Assembly (NCBI GenBank): GCA_036520715.1
Contig: DATDJF010000361.1
Coordinates: 1-44,045, forward strand
Source: JAEUPI01 sp036520715
GTDB lineage: Bacteria > Pseudomonadota > Gammaproteobacteria > Burkholderiales > Burkholderiaceae_C
Direction: 5' to 3'
Length of the DNA stretch: 44,045 nt
The position numbers and the translations under genes were made by a program. The notes under the pieces are model-generated. The model was given only the letters and a program-made list of their open reading frames with translations, had not been told where the DNA came from and did no database searches. This document shows, one piece after another, positions 1 through 7,596 of this stretch (its first letter is position 1; each line of letters starts with the position of its first letter).

Positions 1-2
1 CC

Positions 3-530
3 GACGCGGCCCCGGCTTCGCCTGCGCCCCCCGCAGCCGATGCAGCAGCGAACGACGCGGCCAAGGCCACCACCGCACCCGTGCCGCAGGCCGCCCAGCC
101 CACGCCGAGGGCCGCCGCAGTGAAGCCCGGCACGACGCGCACCCCGCACCAGCCGGAGCCACTACCGGCGAAGCCGGAGTCGCGCCCGCCGACGACAGTG
201 GCACCCTCCCAGGCTCCCCCTGCCACCCAGGCCCGCGCCACGCCCGTCGAAGGGGCCAGGCCCGCGCCGGCTCCGTTGCCGCCGGTGAGCGCGCCCGAAC
301 CACGGCTGCGCAGCCTGGCCGAACTGCCCGAAGAGCTGCGGCGCAGCGTGCCCGCGCTCTCCTTCGGCGGCTCGGTGTATTCGGAGACCGCGGCGCAACG
401 CATGGTCATCTTCAACGGCCAGGTGCTGCGCGAGGGCGATGCGGTGAGCGACGAAGTGCTGCTCGAGCAGATCCGCCCGCAGTCGGCCGTCATGCGACTG
501 CGCGGCCAGCGCTTCGAGGTCAAGTTCTGA
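3..530 (+). CDS. gspB: Type II secretion system assembly protein GspB, 3' part
   Basis: The frame is open from the first bases of the window, so the start lies upstream. What is visible is a long Pro/Ala-rich linker (roughly the first 95 codons) followed by a compact C-terminal domain of about 75 residues beginning LRSLAELPEELRRSVPALSF and ending in RGQRFEVKF. That domain, with the pattern S-Y-x5-R-x-V-x-(F/I)-N-G-x-x-(L/V)-REGD, is the periplasmic T2SSB/GspB module. In known systems it works with the ATPase GspA to help place the secretin GspD in the outer membrane. The Pro-rich stretch would be the tether crossing the periplasm from an N-terminal membrane anchor not seen here. The partner gspA is probably upstream, outside the window. 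The assignment rests on the C-terminal domain only. Confidence 0.8.
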   Translation, partial: DAAPASPAPPAADAAANDAAKATTAPVPQAAQPTPRAAAVKPGTTRTPHQPEPLPAKPESRPPTTVAPSQAPPATQARATPVEGARPAPAPLPPVSAPEPRLRSLAELPEELRRSVPALSFGGSVYSETAAQRMVIFNGQVLREGDAVSDEVLLEQIRPQSAVMRLRGQRFEVKF

Positions 531-610
531 ACCCGCCCGGCGCACCGACACCCCGTCACATCACGCCCCCCGGCCTGCGACACAATGCGCGGTCTTCGTG
601 GAGACCCCGC

Positions 611-988
611 ATGACAAGAACCTGGCGTGTGCTCGTGGTGTTGCCGCTGGCGCTGGCGATGCCGTTGGCTGCCGCCGCGCCACCACGCTCGAAGTCGCTG
701 GCGCAGTTCGACTCCGGCTACGCGCAATGCGAGAAGCGTGACGCCGCGATGCGCGGCCGCGGCGACGAGGTCTATGCCAGCCTGTATCGCCTGAAGCTCG
801 ACGACACGTTGCGCTCAGAGCTCGAAGCCACGCGCAAGAGCGCGCCGTACAAGAGCGAGCGCCGCCGCGCCAGCCAGGCGCTGACCAAGAACGCCGCCGC
901 CAGCGACGTGCAGCAGCGCCTGGACCTGCAGTGCCAGGCGTTGAAGAAGGAGATCAAACCCAGCGTGGCCGCCGAGGCCAAGCGTTGA
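611..988 (+). CDS. Small exported protein of unknown function
   Basis: Encodes 125 residues. The N-terminus (MTRTWRVLVV, then an Ala/Leu core ending AAAAPP) is a convincing Sec signal peptide with cleavage near residue 23, so the product is periplasmic. The mature part is charged and probably helical, with two cysteines (in YAQCEKRD and LQCQALKK) far apart in sequence that could form a disulfide. I do not recognise the family. A GGAG ribosome site at 599-602 precedes the ATG with 8-nt spacing. It lies 80 bp after gspB and 20 bp before the DUF1304 gene, so it may be cotranscribed with the latter. Function unknown. Confidence 0.6.
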   Translation: MTRTWRVLVVLPLALAMPLAAAAPPRSKSLAQFDSGYAQCEKRDAAMRGRGDEVYASLYRLKLDDTLRSELEATRKSAPYKSERRRASQALTKNAAASDVQQRLDLQCQALKKEIKPSVAAEAKR

Positions 989-1008
989 GGCTGGTTGAGG
1001 AGCACCGC

Positions 1009-1368
1009 ATGTCGATCATCGCCAACATCCTGGTCGCGCTCGTCGCGCTGCTGCACCTGTACTTCCTGGTGCTCGAAATGTTCCTGTGGGACAAGCCCAT
1101 CGGGCTGCGCGCCTTCGGGCACACGGCGCAAGCCGCCGCGGCAAGCAAGGTGCTGGCTGCGAACCAGGGGCTGTACAACGGCTTCCTCGCCGCGGGCCTG
1201 ATCTGGGGCCTGAGCCTCGGCGCCGCCGGCACCGCGGTCAAGGTGTTCTTCCTCGCGTGCGTGGTGATCGCCGGCCTCTACGGCGCCGCCACCGCCAGCC
1301 GCAAGATCCTGTATGTGCAGGCGCTGCCGGGGCTGATCGCGCTGGCGCTGGTGCTGATGGCTGGCTGA
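1009..1368 (+). CDS. DUF1304 family membrane protein
   Basis: Encodes 119 residues with four hydrophobic segments (about 4-22, 55-72, 75-95 and 100-118). It has the typical DUF1304 layout: a short N-terminal helix ending in YFLVLEMFLWDKP, then NQGLYNGFLAAGLIWG. The frame is open further upstream, but the ATG at 1009 is preceded by GAGGAG at 997-1002 with good spacing and lies downstream of the previous stop, so I prefer it. DUF1304 proteins are small inner-membrane proteins without an established biochemical role. The neighbours (exported protein upstream, CsbD protein downstream) suggest an envelope or stress role, but that is inference. Confidence 0.8.
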   Translation: MSIIANILVALVALLHLYFLVLEMFLWDKPIGLRAFGHTAQAAAASKVLAANQGLYNGFLAAGLIWGLSLGAAGTAVKVFFLACVVIAGLYGAATASRKILYVQALPGLIALALVLMAG

Positions 1369-1484
1369 GCCTCGCGCAGGCCGCGTGTGCAGCGCGGCAA
1401 TTCCTACACACGATTTTTCCCGGGCACCGCGCTTGCCCTCTCCTTGGTTGCGGACTTCACCGCCACAACGCAAGGAGTACACAC

Positions 1485-1682
1485 ATGAACTGGGATCGCA
1501 TCGAAGGCAACTGGCGCGAGTTCAAGGGCAAGGCCAAGGAGCAGTGGGGAAAACTCACCGATGACGACTTCGACGTCATCGCCGGCAAGCGCGACCAGAT
1601 GGTCGGCCGTGTGCAGAAGGCCTATGGCGTGACTCGCGACGAGGCCGACAAGCAGGTCCGTGACTGGGAGTCGCGCCTTTGA
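1485..1682 (+). CDS. CsbD family stress protein
   Basis: Encodes 65 residues, the usual length for CsbD/YjbJ proteins, which are abundant hydrophilic general-stress proteins of unknown mechanism. The diagnostic start MNWDRIEGNWREFKGKAKEQ and the later block KRDQMVGRVQKAYG are present. AAGGAG at 1472-1477 precedes the ATG with 7-nt spacing. The reading frame is open far upstream over the DUF1304 gene, but that part is a shadow. The 116 bp upstream probably hold its own promoter, though I could not pick convincing -35/-10 boxes. The gene is followed 38 bp later by the Cys-repeat exported protein. Confidence 0.9.
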   Translation: MNWDRIEGNWREFKGKAKEQWGKLTDDDFDVIAGKRDQMVGRVQKAYGVTRDEADKQVRDWESRL

Positions 1683-1720
1683 GGGCCCCCGGCCGCACCA
1701 CAGCATCAAGGAGCATTGAC

Positions 1721-2257
1721 ATGAAACTGCGACAACTGAGCGTGATCGCTGCCTGTGCGCTGTCGTGCGGCAGCGTGCTGGCCGCCCTCAGCGAAACTGA
1801 GTACAAGGCCTCGCGCGAGCGCGTCGACGCCGAGTACAAGGCCGAATCGAAAGGCTGCGACCAGCTCAAGGGCAACACCAAGGACGTGTGCATGGCCGAG
1901 ACCAAGGGCCACCGCGACGTGGCACGCGCGGAGCTCGAAGCCAACTACAAGGACACGCCCAAGGCCCGCGCCAAGGTGACCGAAGAAAAGGCCGACGCCG
2001 CCTACAAGGTGGCCAAGGAGAAGTGCGACGACTTCTCCGGCAATGCCAAGGACACCTGCCAGGCCGATGCCAAGGCCCAGCACGAAAAGGCCAAGGCAAC
2101 CGCCAGCGAACAACGCAAGGTCGGCGAAGCACGCGCCGAGACGCGCGCCGACTCGCGCGACGCCGAGTACAAGGCGGCCAAGGAGCGCTGCGACGCTTAC
2201 GCGGGTGATACCAAGGACCGTTGCGTCGCCGACGCGAAGGCACGCTACGGCCAATAA
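1721..2257 (+). CDS. Exported protein with three Cys-pair repeats
   Basis: Encodes 178 residues. It has a signal peptide (residues 1-21, MKLRQLSVIAACALSCGSVLA) and then a Lys/Ala/Glu-rich, probably helical mature protein. Three copies of the unit C-D-x3-G-(N/D)-x-K-D-x-C are visible at residues 46-57, 102-113 and 157-168, each preceded by a (D)AEYK/AAYK-type helix; the period is about 55 residues. Each unit has two Cys ten residues apart, suggesting three local disulfides in the periplasm. I know of similar uncharacterised exported proteins in Burkholderiales but not their function. AAGGAG at 1708-1713 sets the ATG. The gene ends just before a strong terminator. Confidence 0.7.
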   Translation: MKLRQLSVIAACALSCGSVLAALSETEYKASRERVDAEYKAESKGCDQLKGNTKDVCMAETKGHRDVARAELEANYKDTPKARAKVTEEKADAAYKVAKEKCDDFSGNAKDTCQADAKAQHEKAKATASEQRKVGEARAETRADSRDAEYKAAKERCDAYAGDTKDRCVADAKARYGQ

Positions 2258-2282
2258 CGCCGCGCGGCCTCACGCATGACCG

Positions 2283-2310
2283 ACTGCCCGCTCGCGCGGG
2301 CAGTTTTTTT
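2283..2310 (+). terminator. Rho-independent terminator
   Basis: A perfect 9-bp stem, ACTGCCCGC / GCGGGCAGT, with a TCGC loop at 2292-2295, is followed by a run of seven T (2304-2310). It lies 25 bp after the Cys-repeat gene and only 9 bp before the end of the convergent Bug gene, so it may serve transcripts from the left side. This is the only textbook intrinsic terminator I found in the window. Confidence 0.9.
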
Positions 2311-2318
2311 GGCCGGCG

Positions 2319-3293
2319 CTAGTCGGCCTTGATGCCCGCGCGAATGCAGATCTCTTTCCAGGTCTTCTGCTGCTGCGCGATGAAGGCCGCGAACTCCTCC
2401 GGCGGCCCGCCGCCGCCGACCGCGGAGTCGCTGGCGAAGCGCTCGGTCACCGCGTTGGACTTCAGCGCGGTCAGCGACTCCTGCTGCAGCCGCCTGACCA
2501 CGTCGCGCGGCGTGCCGGCCGGCGCCAGGATGCCGTACCACTGCGAGGTCTCGAAGTCCTTGTAGCCCATCTCCGCGACGGTGGGCACCTCGGGCAGCGC
2601 CGGCAGGCGGGTCGTGGTGCCCATCGCGATCGCGCGCAGCCGGCCGGCCTTGATGTGCGGCAGCAGCGCCGGCGTGCCAGCCGAGAACGCCTGCGTGCGC
2701 CCGGCCAGCAAGTCGGTCATCGCGGGGCCGGTGCCGCGGTACGGGATGTGCGTGATGAACATGCCGGTCACCAGCTTCAGATATTCCATCGCCAGGTGAC
2801 CGGCGCTGGCGTTGCCGGCTGACCCGTAGTTGAGCTTGCCTGGGTTGGCCTTGACGTAGGCGACGAAGGCCTTGAAGTCGGTGGCCGGCACGTCGGGATG
2901 GATCACGAACAGGTTGGGCACCCGCGCCAGCAACGTCACCGGCACAAAATCGCGGTTCACATCGAACGGCAGGTTGGGGAAGATCACCGGATGCACGGCC
3001 AGCGTGCCGACGTGGCCCATGATGATGGTGTAGCCATCGGGCGCCGCCTTGGCCACCTCCTGCATCGCCGGCACGCCGGCGCCGCCGCCCTTGTTGTCGA
3101 CGAACACGGTCTGGCCGAGCTGACGGGTCAGCTCGTTGGCCACCGTGCGCGCCACGATCTCCGAGGTGCCGCCCGGTGCGAACGGCACCACGAAGCGGAT
3201 CGACTGGCGCGGCCAGTCCGCCTGCGCGCGCAGCGTGCCGGGCAGTGCGAGCGTCGCGATCGCCGCGCAGGCGTGGCGTCGGTGCATCGTCAT
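2319..3293 (-). CDS. Bug/TctC-type tricarboxylate-binding periplasmic receptor
   Basis: Encodes 324 residues with an export signal (MTMHRRHACAAIATLALPG...AQA). Next comes the Bug family signature: WPRQSIRFVVPFAPGG, the AP(D)GYT block, the LPFDVNRDF segment and PYRGTGPAMTDLLAG. These proteins bind carboxylates or other small organics for tripartite TctABC-type transport or sensing, and Burkholderiales carry them in large numbers. The ATG at 3293 has GAGGAGGG upstream; an extended start further upstream would overlap the SDR gene and is less likely. It is the last gene of a four-gene operon, 19 bp after the SDR. No TctA/TctB membrane subunits are in the window. The ligand cannot be deduced. Confidence 0.9.
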   Translation of the reverse strand: MTMHRRHACAAIATLALPGTLRAQADWPRQSIRFVVPFAPGGTSEIVARTVANELTRQLGQTVFVDNKGGGAGVPAMQEVAKAAPDGYTIIMGHVGTLAVHPVIFPNLPFDVNRDFVPVTLLARVPNLFVIHPDVPATDFKAFVAYVKANPGKLNYGSAGNASAGHLAMEYLKLVTGMFITHIPYRGTGPAMTDLLAGRTQAFSAGTPALLPHIKAGRLRAIAMGTTTRLPALPEVPTVAEMGYKDFETSQWYGILAPAGTPRDVVRRLQQESLTALKSNAVTERFASDSAVGGGGPPEEFAAFIAQQQKTWKEICIRAGIKAD

Positions 3294-3312
3294 GTGAAGT
3301 CCCTCCTCGTGA

Positions 3313-4068
3313 TCAGAACTGATAACGCCGCAGACCGCCATCCACCGGGATCACGGTGCCGCTGATGTAGCCGGCGCGCGGGCTGGCGAGAAAGCACACC
3401 AGGTCGGCGATCTCCTGCGGCTCGCCGTAGCGCCCGACCGGAATCTCGTGCTCGCTTTGCCATGCGCGGTACTCGGGCGTGTAGTTGCGCAGGATCTGCT
3501 CGGAATGGATGCGCCCCGGCGCGATGCAGTTCACCGTGATGCCATTGCGCCCCACCATGCGGCTCAATCCCTTGGCCCAGCTGTGCAGGCCAGCCTTGGC
3601 GCAGAACGCGCCGTTGATGTGGTCGGGTTCGCTCTTGCCGGTGATGTTGACGATGCGGCCCCAGCCCTGCGTGATCATGGTGTCGATCAGCGCGTCGCCG
3701 AGCTGGCGCGGCCGCTCGAAATTGAGCGTCATCGCTTCTCGCCACGCGGCCTCGCCGACGTGCAGCTCGGTGAAGCTGCGCGAGCCGCCCGCGTTGTTGA
3801 CGAGGATGTCGACGCTGCCCAGGCCGGCCAGCGCCGCAGCGGCGATGCGCGCGGCGGCATCGGCGGCCATCATGTCTTGCTCGATGATCAGCGGCCGTGT
3901 GCCGCCGCCGGCCACCACATCGTCGGCCACCGCGTCGAGCTTGTCGCGGCGACGCGCGCTCACGGCCAGGCGCACGCCTTCGGCCGCCAGTGCCAGCGCG
4001 ATGCCGCGCCCGATGCCCGCGCTGGCGCCGGTCACCAGGGCGGTCTTGCCTCGCAACTGAAGATCCAT
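3313..4068 (-). CDS. SDR-family oxidoreductase lacking the catalytic Tyr
   Basis: Encodes 251 residues, normal for a classical short-chain dehydrogenase. TGASAGIG (13-20) is the nucleotide-binding loop, NNAG is at 91-94, and the C-terminal PVDGG block is present. The active site is unusual: Lys158 is kept in AFCAKAG, but the position four residues before it, normally Tyr of YxxxK, is Ala154. The preceding strand reads NITGKS, so the Ser may be present in shifted form. It may therefore be catalytically altered, or use another residue. It is the third gene of the Bug-FAD-SDR-Bug operon (27 bp after the FAD gene, 19 bp before the second Bug gene), which suggests a role in oxidising the imported substrate. 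Confidence 0.85.
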   Translation of the reverse strand: MDLQLRGKTALVTGASAGIGRGIALALAAEGVRLAVSARRRDKLDAVADDVVAGGGTRPLIIEQDMMAADAAARIAAAALAGLGSVDILVNNAGGSRSFTELHVGEAAWREAMTLNFERPRQLGDALIDTMITQGWGRIVNITGKSEPDHINGAFCAKAGLHSWAKGLSRMVGRNGITVNCIAPGRIHSEQILRNYTPEYRAWQSEHEIPVGRYGEPQEIADLVCFLASPRAGYISGTVIPVDGGLRRYQF

Positions 4069-4095
4069 CGCTGTCTCCCGCGCGTCTCGCGCGAT

Positions 4096-5454
4096 TCACG
4101 CGCCGAAGCCGAGCTCCACGCCATCGCGGCGCAACGCCTGCTGCAGCGGGCCGACCACGCCGTCGATCGCCACCTGGCCGCACGCCATCATCGCCGCGGC
4201 CGTACCCGCCGCCTGGCCCATCACGAAACACGCCCCGCTGGCGCGCGCCGCCGACTGGCCCTCGTGCTCCATCGACGCGCAGCGGCCGGCCACCAGCAGA
4301 TTGCCGGCACCGTGCAGCACCAGCATGCGCCACGGCAGCTGGTTGAACGTGTTGCGCTCGTCGCGCGGGAATTCCCACTCCACGCGGCCCGCCGCATGGC
4401 GCTCGATCGGCCAGGCGTTGAGGCCGATCGAATCATCGAAGCGCGCGCCGCCGAGCACGTCGGCGCCGCTCAGCAGGTAGGCGCCGCGCACACGCCGCCT
4501 CTCGCGCACGCCGAGCTGCGGGCCGACGTCGATCAGCTCGCAGTGCTCGAACCCCGGCACCTCGGCGCGCAGGAAACGCAGGTACTCGATCACCTGGCGC
4601 CGGCCTTCGAGCTCGCCGGCGCTGAGCTGCCAGGCATCGGTGGCATCCACCGCGCGGCCCTGCGCATTGGCCACCTGCGTGACATTGACGCGCCACTCGC
4701 TGCGGTTGCGCTGCGGGCGCACGATCGCGCCTTCGCGCGGAAACTGGTAGCGATCGGCCGCCGCACGCATCAGCGCGTCGATGGCGCCGAAGCTGCCCAC
4801 CGCGGCCAGCGCACGATCGGCGTCGACGCCGCCGACGCGGAACATCGTCGACGGATACAGCGAATCGCCGTGGCCGTCGCCGAGCTCGTAGGGCACGCCG
4901 GCGTGGTGCGCGAGGTCGGCGTCGCCCGACGCATCGACGAACCAGCGGGCGCGGATCGCGCCGCGGCCCGACTTGGTCTCGACGATCACGGCCTCAAGCC
5001 GCCCCGCGTCGTCGCGCACGACACCCACCAGCAGCGCGTGCAGCAGCAGCCGCACGCCGGCATCGAGCAGCAGTTGATCGGCCGCGCATTTGTAGGCCGG
5101 GATGTCGTACGAGCGCACGCGGATGCGCCCCTGCAAGCCGTCCTGAGGCGCATTGAGGCCGCCCAGCCGCTGAATGCGCTCGAGCAGCTCGTCGACCACG
5201 CCACGCACGAGCTGCACCGTCTCGCCGTCGCGCTTGCCGTACAAGCCGGCGAAGTTGGTGACACCGCCGGCGGTGCCCATGCCGCCGAGAAACCCGTAGC
5301 GCTCGATCAGCAGCGTGCGTGCACCGTGCCGTGCTGCGCAGGCCGCAGCGGCGAGACCCGCCGGGCCGCCACCGGCCACCAGCACGTCGGTCTCGGCCAG
5401 CAGCGGTACGCGCCGCGCCGGCTCGTCGACGACCGCCGGCGGCAGCTCATTCAC
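4096..5454 (-). CDS. FAD-dependent oxidoreductase (FAD_oxidored type)
   Basis: Encodes 452 residues from a GTG start (VNELPPAVV). An N-terminal dinucleotide-binding motif, DVLVAGGGPAGLAAA, is followed by the acidic end of the second strand in LLIERYGFLGGMGT. This arrangement is typical of the PF12831 group of flavoproteins. The central WFVDASGDADLAHHAG block and the C-terminal GACFVMGQAAGTAAAM FAD-closing block are also present. The substrate is unknown; relatives oxidise diverse hydroxy or carboxylic compounds. The frame stays open upstream into the previous gene, but the GTG falls 25 bp after that gene's stop, so I take it as the start; the ribosome site is weak (GAGC). It lies between a Bug receptor and an SDR in one operon. 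Confidence 0.85.
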   Translation of the reverse strand: MNELPPAVVDEPARRVPLLAETDVLVAGGGPAGLAAAACAARHGARTLLIERYGFLGGMGTAGGVTNFAGLYGKRDGETVQLVRGVVDELLERIQRLGGLNAPQDGLQGRIRVRSYDIPAYKCAADQLLLDAGVRLLLHALLVGVVRDDAGRLEAVIVETKSGRGAIRARWFVDASGDADLAHHAGVPYELGDGHGDSLYPSTMFRVGGVDADRALAAVGSFGAIDALMRAAADRYQFPREGAIVRPQRNRSEWRVNVTQVANAQGRAVDATDAWQLSAGELEGRRQVIEYLRFLRAEVPGFEHCELIDVGPQLGVRERRRVRGAYLLSGADVLGGARFDDSIGLNAWPIERHAAGRVEWEFPRDERNTFNQLPWRMLVLHGAGNLLVAGRCASMEHEGQSAARASGACFVMGQAAGTAAAMMACGQVAIDGVVGPLQQALRRDGVELGFGA

Positions 5455-5479
5455 GGAAGCTCGACCAGCGGCGCGCGCA

Positions 5480-6505
5480 TCACTCGACCTTGATGCCGCT
5501 GGCCTTGATGATGCCGGCCAGCAGGCTGGTCTCGCTGCGCACACGCGTGCGCAGCCCCTCGGGCGAACTGCCCACCGGCGCCCAGCCGGCGTTGAAGAAA
5601 CGCTGCCGCATCTCGGGTGAACGCGCGATGGTCGACGCCTCCTCGGCGAGGCGTGCCTGCGCGTTCGCGGGCAGCGATGTCGGCCCGACCAGCGCGACGA
5701 ACACATCCATGTCGAAGCCGCGCACGCCGGCCTCCGCCAGCGGCGGCACGTCGGGCGCCAGCGTGCTGCGGCCGGTGGTCAGCCCGATCGCCTGGAGCTT
5801 GCCGGCGCGCACCTGCGGCAGCGCCAGGCCCGGCGGGATCAGTGCCATTTGCACGTCGCCGGCGAGCAAGGCGGTGATCACTTGCGGGTTGCCCTGATAC
5901 GGCACGTGCACCGTGCTCGAGTTGCCGGCGCGGCTCTTCAACAGCTCCATCCCGAGGTGACCGATCGAGCCGATGCCGACCGAACCGTAGTTCCATTTGG
6001 CGCCGGCGCTGCGCGCCGCCACGAAGAACTCGGCCCCCGATGGCTTGTCGGGTTGCGTCACCAGCACCAGCGGCGCACTGGCCACCAGCGAGAGCATCGC
6101 GAAGTCGCGCGCCGGGTCGAACGGCAGGTTTGGATTCAGCAGCTTGGCCGACGACAGGTTGCCGTTGATCACCAGGCCCAGCGTGTGATCGTCGGTGGCC
6201 TTGGCCACCCCGTCGGACGCGATGTTGCCCGAGGCGCCCGGTTTGTTTTCGACGATCACGTTCTGACCGAGGCTCTTCGACAGGCCGTCGGCCAGGATGC
6301 GGGCAGCGACGTCGGGCGTCGAGCCGCCGGGAAAGCCGACCATGATCTTCAGCGGCTTGGTCGGCCACGGTGCGGCGGCTGCGCGCGCCGCGGGCTTGGA
6401 TGACGGCGGCGTCGCCGGTTGCGCCGCCACCGCGAACGCCGCCAGGCCGAGAACGGCCGGGAGCACGCGTCGGGCGAATCGCAGGGAAACAAGAGAGCGT
6501 GGCAT
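5480..6505 (-). CDS. Bug/TctC-type periplasmic receptor, first gene of operon
   Basis: Encodes 341 residues with a signal peptide (MPRSLVSLRFARRVLPAVLG...AQP) and an unusually long Pro/Ser/Ala linker before the Bug fold starts at WPTKPLKIMVGFPGGSTPD. Further family marks are ENKPGASGNIA, LPFDPARDFAML, PYQGNPQVITALLAGDVQM and DVPPLAEAGVRGFD. The ATG at 6505 has GGAG seven bases upstream. It heads the minus-strand operon, divergent from the AraC-GyrI gene across 115 bp, so the regulator may act here; that is inference from position. It is clearly different in sequence from the second Bug gene of the operon, so the two may bind different ligands. Confidence 0.9.
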   Translation of the reverse strand: MPRSLVSLRFARRVLPAVLGLAAFAVAAQPATPPSSKPAARAAAAPWPTKPLKIMVGFPGGSTPDVAARILADGLSKSLGQNVIVENKPGASGNIASDGVAKATDDHTLGLVINGNLSSAKLLNPNLPFDPARDFAMLSLVASAPLVLVTQPDKPSGAEFFVAARSAGAKWNYGSVGIGSIGHLGMELLKSRAGNSSTVHVPYQGNPQVITALLAGDVQMALIPPGLALPQVRAGKLQAIGLTTGRSTLAPDVPPLAEAGVRGFDMDVFVALVGPTSLPANAQARLAEEASTIARSPEMRQRFFNAGWAPVGSSPEGLRTRVRSETSLLAGIIKASGIKVE

Positions 6506-6620
6506 GCAAAGGCTCCGTGTTGTTGGTTGGCATGCTGAAGAAAGCGAGCCCGATGGTACCTGCCTGCGCAGGCGCGCCAAGGCGACACAATGGCGCGCGG
6601 CATTCAGCAATCACTTGACC

Positions 6621-7535
6621 GTGACAGCCAGCGACTCGCGCATCGAATACGAGCACCGCATGCACCGGGTGATCGAGGCCATCGATCGCCGGCTCGACCA
6701 GCCGCTCGATCTGGCGCAGCTCGCTGCGGTGGCGCACTTCTCGCCCTACCACTTTCATCGCCTGTTCGCGGCCTGGATGGGCGAGACGCTCGGCGACTAC
6801 CTGCGGCGCCGCCGCGTCGAATTGGCCGCGGGCCGGCTGGCCGCGCAGCCGCGGTTGCAAGTGCTGCAGGTGGCGCTGTCGGTGGGCTTCGGCTCGGGTG
6901 AGGCGTTCTCGCGCGCCTTCAAGGCGCGCTTCGGTTGCTCGCCGAGCGCCTGGCGCTCGCAACTGAACCGCAAGCACGATCAGGCGCACCGCAACTCCGG
7001 TCAGGTGGGAGCCGACGCCTCGGCCAACACTGGAAGCACCCCATCTCCACACGAGGAGCTTCCGATGAACGTGAAACTGATCGAACGCCAGGCACAACGT
7101 GTCGCCTACATGCGGTACACCGGTCCCTATGGAGACCCCGTCGCGCACTTCTGGATGCAGACGGTCGCGCCGTGGATGGCGGCCGACGGGCTGATGGGGC
7201 AGGCACGCTACGGCATCAGCCACGACGACCCGAGCATCACCGAGCCCGCACTGTGCCGCTACGACGCCTGCGTCGAAGTGCCGCCCGACTACGTGCCGTC
7301 GGGATCGGCATTGATCACCACGCTGCCCGGCGGGCGTTATGCAGTGATGCCGTTCAAGGGCACCTCTGCGCAGATGCCGCAGGCGTGGACGAGCCTGTTG
7401 CGCGACTGGCTGCCCACCAGCCGCCTGCAGCTCGACAACCGGCCGTGCTTCGAGCACTACGCCCGCGGCGCGTCGTACGACCCCGCCAGCGGCGTGTTCG
7501 ACTGCGAGATCTGCATTCCGGTGGCGCCGCTGTAG
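6621..7535 (+). CDS. AraC-family regulator with GyrI-like effector domain
   Basis: Encodes 304 residues from a GTG start; an ATG at 6660 is an alternative. Residues about 14-115 are the AraC/Rob-type double helix-turn-helix (LDLAQLAAVAHFSPYHFHRLF, then VALSVGFGSGEAFSRAFKARFG). After a loose linker, residues about 150-304 form a GyrI-like small-molecule-binding domain (MNVKLIERQAQRVAYMRYTG ... CEICIPVAPL). This is the reverse of the classical AraC order and matches Rob/SbmC-type regulators that sense toxic or amphipathic compounds. Within the linker, GAGGAG at 7053-7058 sits 6 nt before an in-frame ATG at 7065, exactly at the GyrI domain start, so the sensor domain could also be made alone. 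The gene is divergent from the Bug operon. Confidence 0.85.
   Translation: MTASDSRIEYEHRMHRVIEAIDRRLDQPLDLAQLAAVAHFSPYHFHRLFAAWMGETLGDYLRRRRVELAAGRLAAQPRLQVLQVALSVGFGSGEAFSRAFKARFGCSPSAWRSQLNRKHDQAHRNSGQVGADASANTGSTPSPHEELPMNVKLIERQAQRVAYMRYTGPYGDPVAHFWMQTVAPWMAADGLMGQARYGISHDDPSITEPALCRYDACVEVPPDYVPSGSALITTLPGGRYAVMPFKGTSAQMPQAWTSLLRDWLPTSRLQLDNRPCFEHYARGASYDPASGVFDCEICIPVAPL
7053..7067 (+). promoter_or_regulatory. Internal ribosome site and ATG before the GyrI domain
   Basis: GAGGAG (7053-7058) with 6-nt spacing to the ATG at 7065 is a better translation start signal than the one at the GTG of the full-length gene. It would release the GyrI-like domain as a separate protein of 156 residues. 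It may equally be the fossil of a gene fusion. Confidence 0.45.
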
Positions 7536-7596
7536 TTGCTCGGGCGGCGGCTGGCCGCGACTCGGTTGATACTCGCGAGTCGCCCTTGCACGAGCC

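Noticed and set aside
1387..1412. TGTG...ACACA sequence before the CsbD gene as a tenth dyad
   Set aside because: The spacing between TGT and ACA is wrong and the inner CG positions do not match.
3448..5493. 681-codon open frame on the plus strand opposite the SDR and FAD genes
   Set aside because: Its translation is His/Arg/Ala-rich without any fold pattern; it mirrors well-supported minus-strand genes. High GC removes stop codons from the antisense frame.
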